This document shows, one piece after another, positions 24,439-33,225 of a DNA stretch of 64,000 nt. Origin of the DNA: Nocardioides aromaticivorans. Lineage in GTDB: Bacteria; Actinomycetota; Actinomycetes; Propionibacteriales; Nocardioidaceae. The stretch spans positions 123,948 through 187,947 of the forward strand of contig NZ_JACBZM010000002.1 of NCBI RefSeq assembly GCF_013408525.1. Direction: 5' to 3'. Under the pieces are notes generated by a model, which ran no database searches, was not told the origin of the DNA, and saw nothing but the letters and a program-made list of their open reading frames with translations. The position numbers were made by a program, and so were the translations under genes. Numbering within the stretch: position 1 is the first letter of the stretch; every line of letters starts with the position of its first letter.

Positions 24439-24777
24439 CTAGGCGACGGCGGCCACGCCGCGGCGCAGCAGCCGGCGAGCCGAGTCCAGGCGCAGGGTGT
24501 ACTGCAGGACCTGCGAGTCCGCGAGCAACGAGCTCAGACGCTGCTCGAGGTCGGCCAGGCCGGCGCGGAGGTCGTCGATCTGCACCGGCACGTAGCCGGC
24601 GGGACGTCGCTGACCGAAGTCGGTGAGCTCGGCGCGGGCCATACCCAAGAACGGCAGCACCATGGCGTGCCCGTCCTGTCCGGACGCGTCCTCCAGCGCC
24701 GCGATCAGCGAGACCGCGTAAACGAAGTCGGGGGTCGCGTCGTAAACGTCACCAGCCCGATCGGTGGGAACAGTCAT
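24439..24777 (-). CDS. Hypothetical protein, 112 aa
   Basis: ATG at 24777 with AAAGGACC upstream. Mostly helical (DFVYAVSLIAALEDASGQDGHAM, DDLRAGLADLEQRLSSLLADSQ), ending in basic residues. It follows the DarB-like gene after 154 nt in the same direction and probably belongs to its transcript. No function recognised. Confidence 0.6.
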   Translation of the reverse strand: MTVPTDRAGDVYDATPDFVYAVSLIAALEDASGQDGHAMVLPFLGMARAELTDFGQRRPAGYVPVQIDDLRAGLADLEQRLSSLLADSQVLQYTLRLDSARRLLRRGVAAVA

Positions 24778-24931
24778 TGCGGTGTGGTCCTTTCGAGAGA
24801 GGTCGGCAGCGGCCCGACCCCGCTACCCAGTGCAGCAGAGTCGGCCAGCGTGGTGGGTGTGACGCCGCCGAACCAGTGGAGAACAGCCCCGCGGGGCGGC
24901 CTGTGGACGAGAACCGGACCTCGGGCCGTGA

Positions 24932-27900
24932 TCATCGCGACCACCCCGGAGTGATGGGCGGCCGCGGACGCTCATCAGACCGCGGTCGTGGGGGAGGGGG
25001 TGGAGGCGCGATCGCGGGTCGACCCATCGGGCCGGCCGGGCCAGGATCAGGCGTGTGAGGTTGAGAACCGTTAGGCGCGGAGGGCTGCTGAGCGGCTTCC
25101 TGGCAGGCGGCCTTCTCGGCGCTGTCGGCGGCCAGCTCGGCCGCCAGCCGGTCGCGCTTTGCTCGCACCTCGGCGAGTTCGCCGGCGCGCGGGAACATCT
25201 CGACCAGCCCCGCTTGGGCCCGCTCTGCCTCGCGGTTGATCTTGGTGGTGTCCATCTCGACGTCATCGAGCACCCGCTCCAGGCGCCGGGGGAGGTTCTC
25301 GACCCGGGTCACCAGGCCGATGCTCGGTTGACGCACGTCGCCGGCCTCGACGAGCAGGTGGACCCGCGGGACCTCAACCAGCGAAACGACGTACCGAGGC
25401 TGGCCCATCCACGAGTCCGCGGACACCTGCAGGTGCAGGCCACCGACATCGCCGAGAGGCTGTGGGTCGCGCTGATAGGGCTGAACCGCGACCAGGGCCC
25501 GCTGCAGCGCGGGAGCGGCATCGGCCCGCTTGCCGTACGCCGCACCGTTGATCCGCATCGAGAAGGCGTCTCCGTCGGTGTCACGCCGCAGCGGCATCGC
25601 CGTCAAGAGCTCTTGACGATCGGTGGCCAGCCTTTCCAAACGTGGCCCGGCCTCCCGGATCGTCGCTGTGAGGCTGCGCTGTGCTGCCGACCACGCCCGC
25701 TCCAGGCGCTCCAGTTTGGTCGCGTCTGTCTCGGCCTTGGCGAGCTCCATGATCCGCGGGTCACCGGATGCGAGGGCCTTCACCTCGGCGTAGGAGAGGG
25801 CTGAGTCGCCGATGTCCTCGATCTCTCGCACATCCAGTCGGCCGCGCATCAGCTGGTTGATGAACTTCGCCTTCCGCTCCACCGTCTGCCACAGGTAGGT
25901 GTCGAAGCTGGACTCGGTGACATACCGGTACACCCGCACCGACTCGTTCAGGTTCCCCTGCCGCATGATCCGGCCATCGCGCTGCGCCAGGTCGGCGGGC
26001 CGCCACGGGCAGTCCACGTGGTGCAACGCGACCGCGCGACGCTGGACGTTGGTGCCCACGCCCATCTTCTCCGTCGACCCGATGAGCACCGCGACGTGGC
26101 CGGTACGGGCCTGCTCGAACAGCCGGGCCTTCGCGCGGTCGTTGTTGGCCTCGTGCATGAACCGCACCTTCGGCGCCGGAACCCCGCGGGCGACCAGCTG
26201 GGCCTTGAGCTCCTCATAGGCGTTCCACCCCGACCCGGTCGGTGTTCCCAGGTCGCAGAACACCAGCTGCAGGGCGCCCGGCTCTGGGTCGGCGCCGAAG
26301 GCGACATCGGCGTGGTCGTGGTAGATGCCAGCGACCCGCTCGGCCACCGCGTCGACCTTGGAGGGCTCCCGGTCCAAGAATGCGCCCAGGCCGTCGATCT
26401 GGTGGTCGACGAGCCGCAGGTCGAGTGCGGCCGCGCGGCCGTGGCCGCTGATCTTGAGCATGTTGTCCTCGCTCGGGTCGACCGCCCGCGAGGAGACCAA
26501 GTCGGCCCGTGCGGCCAGCTGGGCCATGAAGTCGACCAGTTCCTGGCTCGGCGGGACCACGACCGTCTCCGCTGCGCCGCCCTCCAGGTCGGGGGTGGGC
26601 AGGTTGAGGTCGTCGGCAGTCTTGACGTCGGCGACCTGGTGCCACAGCCGCAACAACTCGGGGACGTTGTTGAACTTCGCGAACCGGGCCTTCATCCGGA
26701 AACCCGTCCCCGAGGGGGAGAGCTCGAGGTCGGTGACGACCTGCCCGAACGTGGCCGCCCAGGTGTCGAAGTCACTGATCCCCGCCGCCTCCAGGTCAGC
26801 GGGGGCGAGGTAGCGCAGCATCGTGTACGCCTCGGCCACGCTGTTGGCGATCGGGGTCGCGGTCATGAAGGTCGCGACCCGCCGGCCGTGGCGCCCGCGC
26901 AGGTAGGACATCTTCAAGTCCAGGTCGGTGGCCCGGTTCGACCCCTCCACCGCGACACCGGGGATGTTGGAGGCCAGCCGGAGGTTCTTGTAGCCGTGGG
27001 CCTCGTCCACGCACAGGTAGTCGATCCCGGTGGCCTCGAAGCTGATCGCGGGGTCGCGCTCGACGTCGCGCAGCTTCTTCAGCCGCTCCTCGGCCCGCGC
27101 CAGGGTGCCCTCCAGCCGCTTCACCGACAGGCCGCGCTCGGACTTCGAGGCGGCCAGCCACATCCGCAGCTGCATCATCTGCTCGTCGAGGTAGGCCTCT
27201 TCGGTGTCCTTGGAGACCGGGATCTTCTCGAACGCCGAACGGGACATGATCACCGCGTCCCACTCGCCGGTCGCGGCTCGGGCGACGAACAGTCGCCGCT
27301 TGTCCTTGACCAGGTCCTCGGTGCCACAGGTGAGGATCCGGGCCTGTGGGTAGGCCTGCAGCCACTCCCGAGAGAACTGCTCGAGCATGTGGTTGGGCAC
27401 CACCACCGCGGGTTTGCGGACCAGGCCCAACCGTCGCAGCTCCGAGACACCGGTCACTGCGGCGAGGGTCTTGCCGGCTCCGACCTCGTGGGCCAGCAAC
27501 ACGGAGGGCTGCGCCACCATTCGTGCCACCGCGGCGTGCTGGTGCGCACGCAACCGCAGCGGACGTCCTTCATGGACACGGGCCATGCCCGGGTAGTGCT
27601 TGTCCTCGTCGACGTCGTAGGACCGCAGCACGATCGCGTTCAGCTTGTCGTTGTAGGTGCGGACCAGCTGCTGACACCGCTCGGGGTCCTCCCGCAGCCA
27701 GGTCGCGAACCGCTCCTGCAGTTCCTCGGCCTTCTCCTGAGCCGCGAAGGTGGCGGTCTCGTTCGGGATTCGCCGCCCGTCCGGCGTCTCGTCGGTGACT
27801 CGGATCTGGCGCTGCTCCAGGCACGCCTGGACGATGTCGATCGCGCTGGCACGTTCGGTGCCCCAGGTGTTCCGGGCGGCCACCGAATGCCGGTTGCCGC

Positions 27901-30229
27901 GCACCGACCACACCGATCCGCCCGGATGCTCCACCTCCACCGTGCGGTCATCGAGGGTCTCGCGCAGGAACTGCTCCACCGTCTTGGCCGGCACCCACGG
28001 CACGCCGAGCTGGGCCACGATCTCGGTCGGCCCGAGGTCCTCGGGCAGCACCTCGGTCAGCGCCGCCTCGGCGGCCTGGAGCCGGCGCACCATTGGCTGG
28101 GCGGTCTCATCGCCGGCTGCGGTGGCGCCCTCGACGAGCTGCTCGAGGACCTCTCCGACCCGGGTCAGCCGGGCACGGACGTTCCCGGAGAGGAACTCTG
28201 CGCGGGGGACCCAGGCTGCCGTCCATCCGTCCTGGGTGCGCTTGACGGTGTCGGGGTCGACGAACGCGAAGGCCTCGAGCTCGGTCTCGGCCAGGTGCTG
28301 GTCGACCCCGAGTAGCCGGGCGACCTCGCTGGTGCGCAGCTCGCCGTAGGTGTCCATGCACAGCGACACCGCATCGGCGGGAGAGTCCGCGCGCGTGCGC
28401 AGCACCCGGGGTGCGACGACTCGCTCGGTGAAGATGTCGGCCTTGCGTGCCGTGCCGCTCGCGGAGTCGTAGTGCTCGAGCGCGAACACGGCAGGGGAGT
28501 GGGGGTCGCCCCGGAACCCGCCCTGCCGCGGCCGCACTTGCGCGAGCACCGGCTCACCGGTCTTCGGGTCGATCCGGCCCGTGTTGCGGGCGGTGACCCG
28601 GTTGATCGGGCCGTATCGCTTGACGTAGGCGTCGTACTGCCGGTTCAGCCGCTCACGAAGTGCCCCCATCCGCTCCTCGCCCGCGACCCCCGGTCCTTGG
28701 GGCAAGGTGGCGGCGGTCGGCAGGTCACCGGGTAGGGGCGTGGTGGCCTCGGCCTCCAACAGCGTGACGACCGTGTCACGCAGGTCGGTGAGCATCCGCA
28801 GCTCGTTCGTCTGCGACTTCGGCACCTCCAGCGGCTCGGGGACGCCGTCGCGCACGTGCAGCCAGCCGCCGTCCTCGCCGACGCTGATGTGGCCCTCGGC
28901 CCGCACCACCGCCCCGGGCAGCACCAGCGGCTCCTCATGGCCAGGACTGCGACGAGGGCGGTGGACCGGCGAACCCGGCGCCGATGAACCTGCAGCAGGG
29001 GTCAGCGTGGGCGGGGTCGCTGGAGTGCGGTTAGGCCGAGTCGGGGCCGGGGGCGCGGTGAACAGCGGCCGTACGTCGGCGTAGTTGGACAGGTCGAAGG
29101 CCAGGTGCCGCTCCAGATCCACCGCGACCCGCTCGGCGAGGCTCTGCCCCTCGCCGGTCAGCAGTCCCTCCACGGCGACCTCGGGTCCGAACCGGCCCGA
29201 GCGGGACGTCAGACGACCCAACACCCGGGCCGGCTGCTGGACGAACAGAGTGTTGAGGTTGACCTCGGCGTCCTCGAGCCCGGTCCCGGCCCGGAACGCC
29301 GGCAACCGCTCCAGGTTCCGCCACCCGGGCGTGAGGTCCAGTGGTTCCTCGCCCTCGACACGGCGTCGGAACACCAGCAGGTCGGTGATGACGTCAGTTC
29401 CGGCGGCCCGGCGGTGCGTTTGGCTCGGCAGCCGGTACGCGGTGACCAGGTCGGCCATGGCAGCGAAGGCGTCACGGGCGGCCGGGTTCGCCGCGTCCAT
29501 CGTCCATCGTGAGGTCAGCACTGCCACCACACCGCCGGGGCGGACCAGGTGCAGGCTCTTGTAGATGAAGTAGTTGTGCAGGCTCAGCCCCAGCCGGTTA
29601 TGAGTGGAGTCGTGCGGGACGACGTCGGCGAAGGGAACGTTGCCGATCACGAGGTCTCGCTTGCCGTCGGGCAGGCGGGTCTCGGCGAACGACTCACCGC
29701 GGATGTCCGCGTCCGGGTAGAGCAGGGAAGCGACCCTCGCGGTGGTCGGGTCCAACTCGATGCCGACCACGTCGCGTACATGGTCAGGCGCGAACCCGAT
29801 GAAGGTGCCCGACCCACAGCCGGGCTCCAGGACGCGGCCGCCCACCTCCTTGTCGAACCCAGCCGCGCCCAACGCCGACCAAACCGCCTTGACCAGTGCG
29901 GCGTCGGTGTAGTGCGCGCTCAGTGTTGTGCGCGCCGCCGTCGCACGGGCGCGGCCCTGTAACAGCTCCCTCGCTCTGGCGGCGGCCTCGTTGTGGTGGG
30001 CGGTGTCGTCGAAGATCTCCGGCAGGGACCCCCAGCCCGACCAACGCGCCAACACCCCCTGCTCGTGAGCTGATGGGAGCCGGTTCTCCTCATCGAGCTG
30101 GGCAATCAGCTCCAGCACAGCCACGTTCGCGGTCAGCCGCTCCCGCGGAGTCGACGGCGCCAGATCCCGCTGCGAGCCGGGCCGGAACCGCAACGACTCC
30201 CCAGAAGGAATCAGGCCGGCCGGCTCCAC
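24932..30229 (-). CDS. DarB-like DNA methyltransferase-helicase fusion (antirestriction-type)
   Basis: 1,765 residues if started at the GTG at 30229; the start is uncertain because the frame is open to 30862 and no good ribosome site is seen. Residues about 130-142 carry the SAM-binding motif VLEPGCGSGTFIG and about 195 the catalytic-loop equivalent IGNVPF. The C-terminal half is a superfamily 2 helicase: Walker A HEVGAGKT near 912, DEAH near 1073 and the motif-VI-like QRDGRIMRQGN near 1415. Phage P1 DarB has this plan and shields incoming DNA from type I restriction; large relatives are common on plasmids. A defence or DNA-processing role remains possible. Confidence 0.78.
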   Translation of the reverse strand: MEPAGLIPSGESLRFRPGSQRDLAPSTPRERLTANVAVLELIAQLDEENRLPSAHEQGVLARWSGWGSLPEIFDDTAHHNEAAARARELLQGRARATAARTTLSAHYTDAALVKAVWSALGAAGFDKEVGGRVLEPGCGSGTFIGFAPDHVRDVVGIELDPTTARVASLLYPDADIRGESFAETRLPDGKRDLVIGNVPFADVVPHDSTHNRLGLSLHNYFIYKSLHLVRPGGVVAVLTSRWTMDAANPAARDAFAAMADLVTAYRLPSQTHRRAAGTDVITDLLVFRRRVEGEEPLDLTPGWRNLERLPAFRAGTGLEDAEVNLNTLFVQQPARVLGRLTSRSGRFGPEVAVEGLLTGEGQSLAERVAVDLERHLAFDLSNYADVRPLFTAPPAPTRPNRTPATPPTLTPAAGSSAPGSPVHRPRRSPGHEEPLVLPGAVVRAEGHISVGEDGGWLHVRDGVPEPLEVPKSQTNELRMLTDLRDTVVTLLEAEATTPLPGDLPTAATLPQGPGVAGEERMGALRERLNRQYDAYVKRYGPINRVTARNTGRIDPKTGEPVLAQVRPRQGGFRGDPHSPAVFALEHYDSASGTARKADIFTERVVAPRVLRTRADSPADAVSLCMDTYGELRTSEVARLLGVDQHLAETELEAFAFVDPDTVKRTQDGWTAAWVPRAEFLSGNVRARLTRVGEVLEQLVEGATAAGDETAQPMVRRLQAAEAALTEVLPEDLGPTEIVAQLGVPWVPAKTVEQFLRETLDDRTVEVEHPGGSVWSVRGNRHSVAARNTWGTERASAIDIVQACLEQRQIRVTDETPDGRRIPNETATFAAQEKAEELQERFATWLREDPERCQQLVRTYNDKLNAIVLRSYDVDEDKHYPGMARVHEGRPLRLRAHQHAAVARMVAQPSVLLAHEVGAGKTLAAVTGVSELRRLGLVRKPAVVVPNHMLEQFSREWLQAYPQARILTCGTEDLVKDKRRLFVARAATGEWDAVIMSRSAFEKIPVSKDTEEAYLDEQMMQLRMWLAASKSERGLSVKRLEGTLARAEERLKKLRDVERDPAISFEATGIDYLCVDEAHGYKNLRLASNIPGVAVEGSNRATDLDLKMSYLRGRHGRRVATFMTATPIANSVAEAYTMLRYLAPADLEAAGISDFDTWAATFGQVVTDLELSPSGTGFRMKARFAKFNNVPELLRLWHQVADVKTADDLNLPTPDLEGGAAETVVVPPSQELVDFMAQLAARADLVSSRAVDPSEDNMLKISGHGRAAALDLRLVDHQIDGLGAFLDREPSKVDAVAERVAGIYHDHADVAFGADPEPGALQLVFCDLGTPTGSGWNAYEELKAQLVARGVPAPKVRFMHEANNDRAKARLFEQARTGHVAVLIGSTEKMGVGTNVQRRAVALHHVDCPWRPADLAQRDGRIMRQGNLNESVRVYRYVTESSFDTYLWQTVERKAKFINQLMRGRLDVREIEDIGDSALSYAEVKALASGDPRIMELAKAETDATKLERLERAWSAAQRSLTATIREAGPRLERLATDRQELLTAMPLRRDTDGDAFSMRINGAAYGKRADAAPALQRALVAVQPYQRDPQPLGDVGGLHLQVSADSWMGQPRYVVSLVEVPRVHLLVEAGDVRQPSIGLVTRVENLPRRLERVLDDVEMDTTKINREAERAQAGLVEMFPRAGELAEVRAKRDRLAAELAADSAEKAACQEAAQQPSAPNGSQPHTPDPGPAGPMGRPAIAPPPPPPRPRSDERPRPPITPGWSR

Positions 30230-30285
30230 TGCCGGAGCGGCCGCGGCCGTCGCATTTACGTCGACGCCGCGGTCTGTCCCAGCTG

Positions 30286-30561
30286 TTACGTGTTCGGGGG
30301 AGTCCTCAGGCCCGGCCGCATGTGCTCCCGCAGGACCTCCGACTCCGCCGTCGTTCTCGCCTCGGTCAGCCGGCCCACCCGCGCCAGGTAGCCCTCCGAC
30401 GGGTCCGATGGGCCGGCGATCCGGTCCGCCAACATGTCGATCTCTGTCTCGATCTGCAGCCCCAGATCCTCGAAAAAGCTCTCCGGATCGGCGATCGCCG
30501 CCAACTCCGTGGCCCGATGCTTCGCGTAGTGCTCCCGCATCCGCGTCCCGTACGGGTTCAT
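30286..30561 (-). CDS. Small conserved plasmid-type protein upstream of the DarB-like gene
   Basis: 91 residues, ATG at 30561 with GGAGGAAGGGG upstream. The sequence is protein-like and acidic (HRATELAAIADPESFFEDLGLQIETEI, then EGYLARVGRLTEARTTAESEV) and resembles a family of short proteins often found before large helicase genes on actinobacterial plasmids. It lies wholly inside the long open frame that extends the DarB-like gene, in another frame; that extension reads as Gly/Asp/Arg-rich and is probably not translated. Function unknown; perhaps a partner or modulator of the large enzyme. Confidence 0.7.
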   Translation of the reverse strand: MNPYGTRMREHYAKHRATELAAIADPESFFEDLGLQIETEIDMLADRIAGPSDPSEGYLARVGRLTEARTTAESEVLREHMRPGLRTPPNT

Positions 30562-30796
30562 CCCGAGCCCCTTCCTCCGTCACGACCTGCTGTGAGCCGA
30601 CAACGTGGCCCCCACCCCCGCTGCTGGTGACCTCACCGGCCGGGTCACCAGGCTCCTCACCAAGATCCCACAGCGTCAGCTGATCAGAGTCAGCAACACT
30701 CGCACGCCGTCGCGCCACGCCGGGCACCTCCAACCATCTGGTGAGGACGCCGGCCGCGACACCCACGCCACGGCTCACCACCGCCCTCACCACGAA

Positions 30797-30825
30797 AGGC
30801 ACCCACCCGGGTCGAAGATCGGACA
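30797..30825 (-). promoter_or_regulatory. Regulon promoter element, copy 7 (weak; DarB-like operon)
   Basis: Minus strand TGTCCG-N17-GTGCCT. The first box and the following ATC are perfect, and the second box is degenerate. In-frame GTG codons lie 3 and 6 nt downstream. Confidence 0.55.
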
Positions 30826-30871
30826 GCTCGGCGAGAAAATGTGGAAAAGTTCCCACCGGCATCGCTGATGG

Positions 30872-30900
30872 CGTCCGATCGGCTCGTGGGTTCGTTGCTT
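30872..30900 (+). promoter_or_regulatory. Regulon promoter element, copy 6 (DUF1173 gene)
   Basis: Plus strand CGTCCG-N17-TTGCTT, followed by TTCCGGGT and the ATG at 30909, 8 nt after the box. The only copy on the plus strand, and it faces a plus-strand gene, which argues for a directional promoter. Confidence 0.75.
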
Positions 30901-30908
30901 TTCCGGGT

Positions 30909-32201
30909 ATGACCGCTACACACAGCGCCCCGCCGAGCGGCCGGGCAGACCACGCCAGCGACCACGACCGGGACCGGGACCGGGACCGGCAGACCTTCGA
31001 GCTTTACGGCCACCGGATCACCCACACCAACAACCCCGACGTCCAGCAGCTCCTCGCGGCCGCGCACGCCGACCGGGTCCGGCCCGTGTGCCTGTGCCGC
31101 CCCGACGGCGTCGCCATGTACGTCGCCAAGATCGGGCCCGACAAGCACGTCATCAAACGGATGCCCGCCTCCGGGCTCGAGCACGCACACCGATGCGGGT
31201 CCTACCTACCCCCCGAAGAGCTCTCCGGACTTGGGCAGGTCCTCGGCAGTGCGATCACCGAAGAAGCCGACAGCGGCCTGACCGCCATCAAGCTCGGGTT
31301 CCGCATGTCCAAGGCCGAGCGAGCCGCGCCGACCGGCGCCGGGAGCGGGGGAGTGGCCGACTCCGTCGCCGCGGACCCCAACCGCCTCACTCTCCGCGCC
31401 GTGCTGCACTACCTGTGGCAAGAGGCCGACCTGGCGTCGTGGACGCCCGGCATGGACGGCAAGCGCAACTGGCGCATCGTGTCCTGGTACCTGCGTCAGG
31501 CCGCCCGGGGGAAGTTCACCAAGGGCAAGCCGCTCGCCACGAGGCTCTACGTCCCCGAGCCGTTCAACGTCGAGAAGAAGATCGACATCGCCGCGCGGCG
31601 GCTCTCTGCATGGGCGCCGATGCAGCAGCACGGCAACGCCGGCCAGCAGTTCATGATGCTCATCGGCGAGTTCAAGGCGATCGAGCCCGCGCGGTTCGGA
31701 CACAAGCTCGTTCTCAGGCACATGCCCGACGCGCCGCTCATGCTCGACGACAAGCTGCACGACCGCCTCCACAAGCGGTTTGGCGACGAACTCGAACTGA
31801 GCCGCGCCAACGAGAAGGGCCACCTGATGGTGATCGCGACCTTCTCCGTGGGCCGCGCCGGCCTGGCCACCGCGGAGGAGATCTCCCTGGTCATGACCGA
31901 CCAGCACTGGCTGCCCTACGAGTCCCTGGCCGACAAGCTGCTGCTCGACGCCGCGCTCGAGGCACGACGGCGGTTCACCAAGTCGCTGCGCTACAACCTG
32001 GCTCCCGACAAGCCCATGGCCTCCCTGGTGTTCACCGATACCGAGACCCCGACCGCTGCGTTCTTGCTCACCAATGACCAGGACCGCGATATTGCCGCCC
32101 AGATCGGCTCTGACACCGGCACTGCCGTCTGGACCTGGGTGCTCGGTGAAGACATGCCCGCCCTCCCGGCCCGCGCGGGCACCGACCCCGCCCCCAGGTA
32201 A
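30909..32201 (+). CDS. DUF1173 family protein
   Basis: 430 residues from the ATG at 30909, probably leaderless since it begins 8 nt after the promoter's TTGCTT box. A His/Asp/Arg stretch (ASDHDRDRDRDRQTF) precedes the recognised DUF1173 head: RPVCLCRPDGVAMYVAKIG, then HVIKRMPASGLEHAHRCGSY, a Cys/His set that could bind zinc. The C-terminus has an LRYNLAPDKPMASLVFTDT segment. The family occurs on plasmids and islands near transfer and partition genes, and its function is unknown. Confidence 0.75.
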   Translation: MTATHSAPPSGRADHASDHDRDRDRDRQTFELYGHRITHTNNPDVQQLLAAAHADRVRPVCLCRPDGVAMYVAKIGPDKHVIKRMPASGLEHAHRCGSYLPPEELSGLGQVLGSAITEEADSGLTAIKLGFRMSKAERAAPTGAGSGGVADSVAADPNRLTLRAVLHYLWQEADLASWTPGMDGKRNWRIVSWYLRQAARGKFTKGKPLATRLYVPEPFNVEKKIDIAARRLSAWAPMQQHGNAGQQFMMLIGEFKAIEPARFGHKLVLRHMPDAPLMLDDKLHDRLHKRFGDELELSRANEKGHLMVIATFSVGRAGLATAEEISLVMTDQHWLPYESLADKLLLDAALEARRRFTKSLRYNLAPDKPMASLVFTDTETPTAAFLLTNDQDRDIAAQIGSDTGTAVWTWVLGEDMPALPARAGTDPAPR

Positions 32202-32222
32202 ACCCCCAGCCCATCTCCTTCG

Positions 32223-32294
32223 CCGGTTCTGCTGAACCGGCCAAAACCGGGCTAACCCTCTACTACGCTCGTGTACACCCGGCTAAAGCCGGTT
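32223..32294. promoter_or_regulatory. AACCGG/CCGGTT repeats, likely operator-promoter of the BREX locus
   Basis: CCGGTT at 32223 and 32289 and AACCGG at 32235 and 32245, the first pair forming a hairpin-like palindrome with 6 nt between. CCGGGCTAA (32247) and CCCGGCTAAA (32278) form direct repeats around TACTACGCT, a possible -10 region. It is the only control-like region before the HTH gene and the BREX operon, and probably binds the HTH protein. Confidence 0.55.
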
Positions 32295-32318
32295 CGCCGA
32301 GGGAGAGGTCGACGCGAC

Positions 32319-32519
32319 GTGTCCGAACCATGGCTGTCCGCAGAGGACATCGCCGCGCATCTCGGCGTCACCAAGGACACCGTCTACGCCTGGATCGCTG
32401 ACAAGGCCATGCCAGCCCACAAGGTCGGCCGGTTGTGGAAATTCCAGACGAGCGAGGTCGACGAATGGGTGCGCCGAGGAGGCGCCGCGACCTCAGATGA
32501 ACCGAGCACCACCGGCTGA
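32319..32519 (+). CDS. Excisionase-type (MerR-like) HTH protein, putative BREX regulator
   Basis: 66 residues from the GTG at 32319 with GAGGGAGAGG about 10 nt upstream; the longer frame lacks support. WLSAEDIAAHLGVTKDTVYAWI and KVGRLWKFQTSEVDEWVRRGG form the short winged HTH of the excisionase family (helix-turn-helix, then a wing with W and the DEWV helix). It lies 97 nt upstream of brxA in the same direction. BREX loci are usually controlled by WYL-type BrxR proteins, none of which is present. Its position suggests it controls BREX expression, though it could be an old Xis of an island. Confidence 0.7.
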   Translation: MSEPWLSAEDIAAHLGVTKDTVYAWIADKAMPAHKVGRLWKFQTSEVDEWVRRGGAATSDEPSTTG

Positions 32520-32616
32520 TCCGCCGGCCCGGCGGGGCGCTCGCGACCGAACACTGTCGCCGGTCCCCGATAGCCTGAACGACTTTGTCCGAGACACCAG
32601 CAAGGAGGTGCCAGCC

Positions 32617-33225
32617 GTGACCGACGCGGAGACCAGCGATCGCTATGCGTTGTCGTTCACCACCGGCACGCTCCTAACCCGTGAGGCCGCCCTCCTGGCG
32701 CCCGCCTACCTCGAGGAACGCGACTGGGAGAAGGCCCGTGATCGAGCCGTGGCCGACAACCTTCTCCAAGCGCGCACCCACCGCAGCGGCGTCCGCCTCG
32801 TCCGCGAGACGGTGAAGCGGCTCTCGGCCCTGACCGAGCCGGAGCTCGAGCTCCTAGGCGACCTGACAGCCACTGAGCGCGGCCACCTGATGTGGGTGGC
32901 GGCCTGCCGCCGCTACAGCCTCATCGCGGAGTTCGCCGAAGAGGTCCTGCGCGAGCGGTTCCTGCTGCTGGCACCGACGCTCGCCTACGAGGACTTCGAC
33001 GGCTTCATCCGGAGCAAGGCCTTGTGGCACGACGAGCTCGCAATGATCAAGGACTCAACCATGCAGAAGCTGCGATCCACGGTGTTCAAGATGCTCGTGG
33101 AGGCCGAACTGCTCTCCGAGTCCGGGCACATCGTGCCCGCCGTTCTGTCCGAACGACTCCTCGCTCTCCTGAATCTCCGCACGCCGAGCGACATCCGCTT
33201 TTTCCCCACCCGGAGCGCAGCCTGA
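32617..33225 (+). CDS. brxA: BREX protein BrxA (DUF1819)
   Basis: 202 residues from the GTG at 32617, set by a perfect AAGGAGGTG 6 nt upstream. The sequence has the DUF1819 pattern: YALSFTTGTLLTREAALLAPAYLEERDW at the start and RSTVFKMLVEAELLSE ... LLALLNLRTPSDIRFFPT at the end. BrxA is a small DNA-binding protein of type 1 BREX. First gene of a six-gene operon; its TGA overlaps the brxB ATG. Confidence 0.9.
   Translation: MTDAETSDRYALSFTTGTLLTREAALLAPAYLEERDWEKARDRAVADNLLQARTHRSGVRLVRETVKRLSALTEPELELLGDLTATERGHLMWVAACRRYSLIAEFAEEVLRERFLLLAPTLAYEDFDGFIRSKALWHDELAMIKDSTMQKLRSTVFKMLVEAELLSESGHIVPAVLSERLLALLNLRTPSDIRFFPTRSAA

Larger units (their letters stand above)
30562..30908. other. Divergent control region between the DarB-like operon and the DUF1173 gene
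   Basis: 347 nt with two regulon elements pointing outwards: a weaker minus-strand copy at 30797-30825 and a plus-strand copy at 30872-30900. Between 30562 and 30793 a minus frame, open from two GTG codons at 30793 and 30790, continues into the DarB-like frame; LTRWLEVPGVARRR and DQLTLWDLGEE look protein-like, so a short leaderless gene or an N-terminal domain is possible. Confidence 0.5.
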
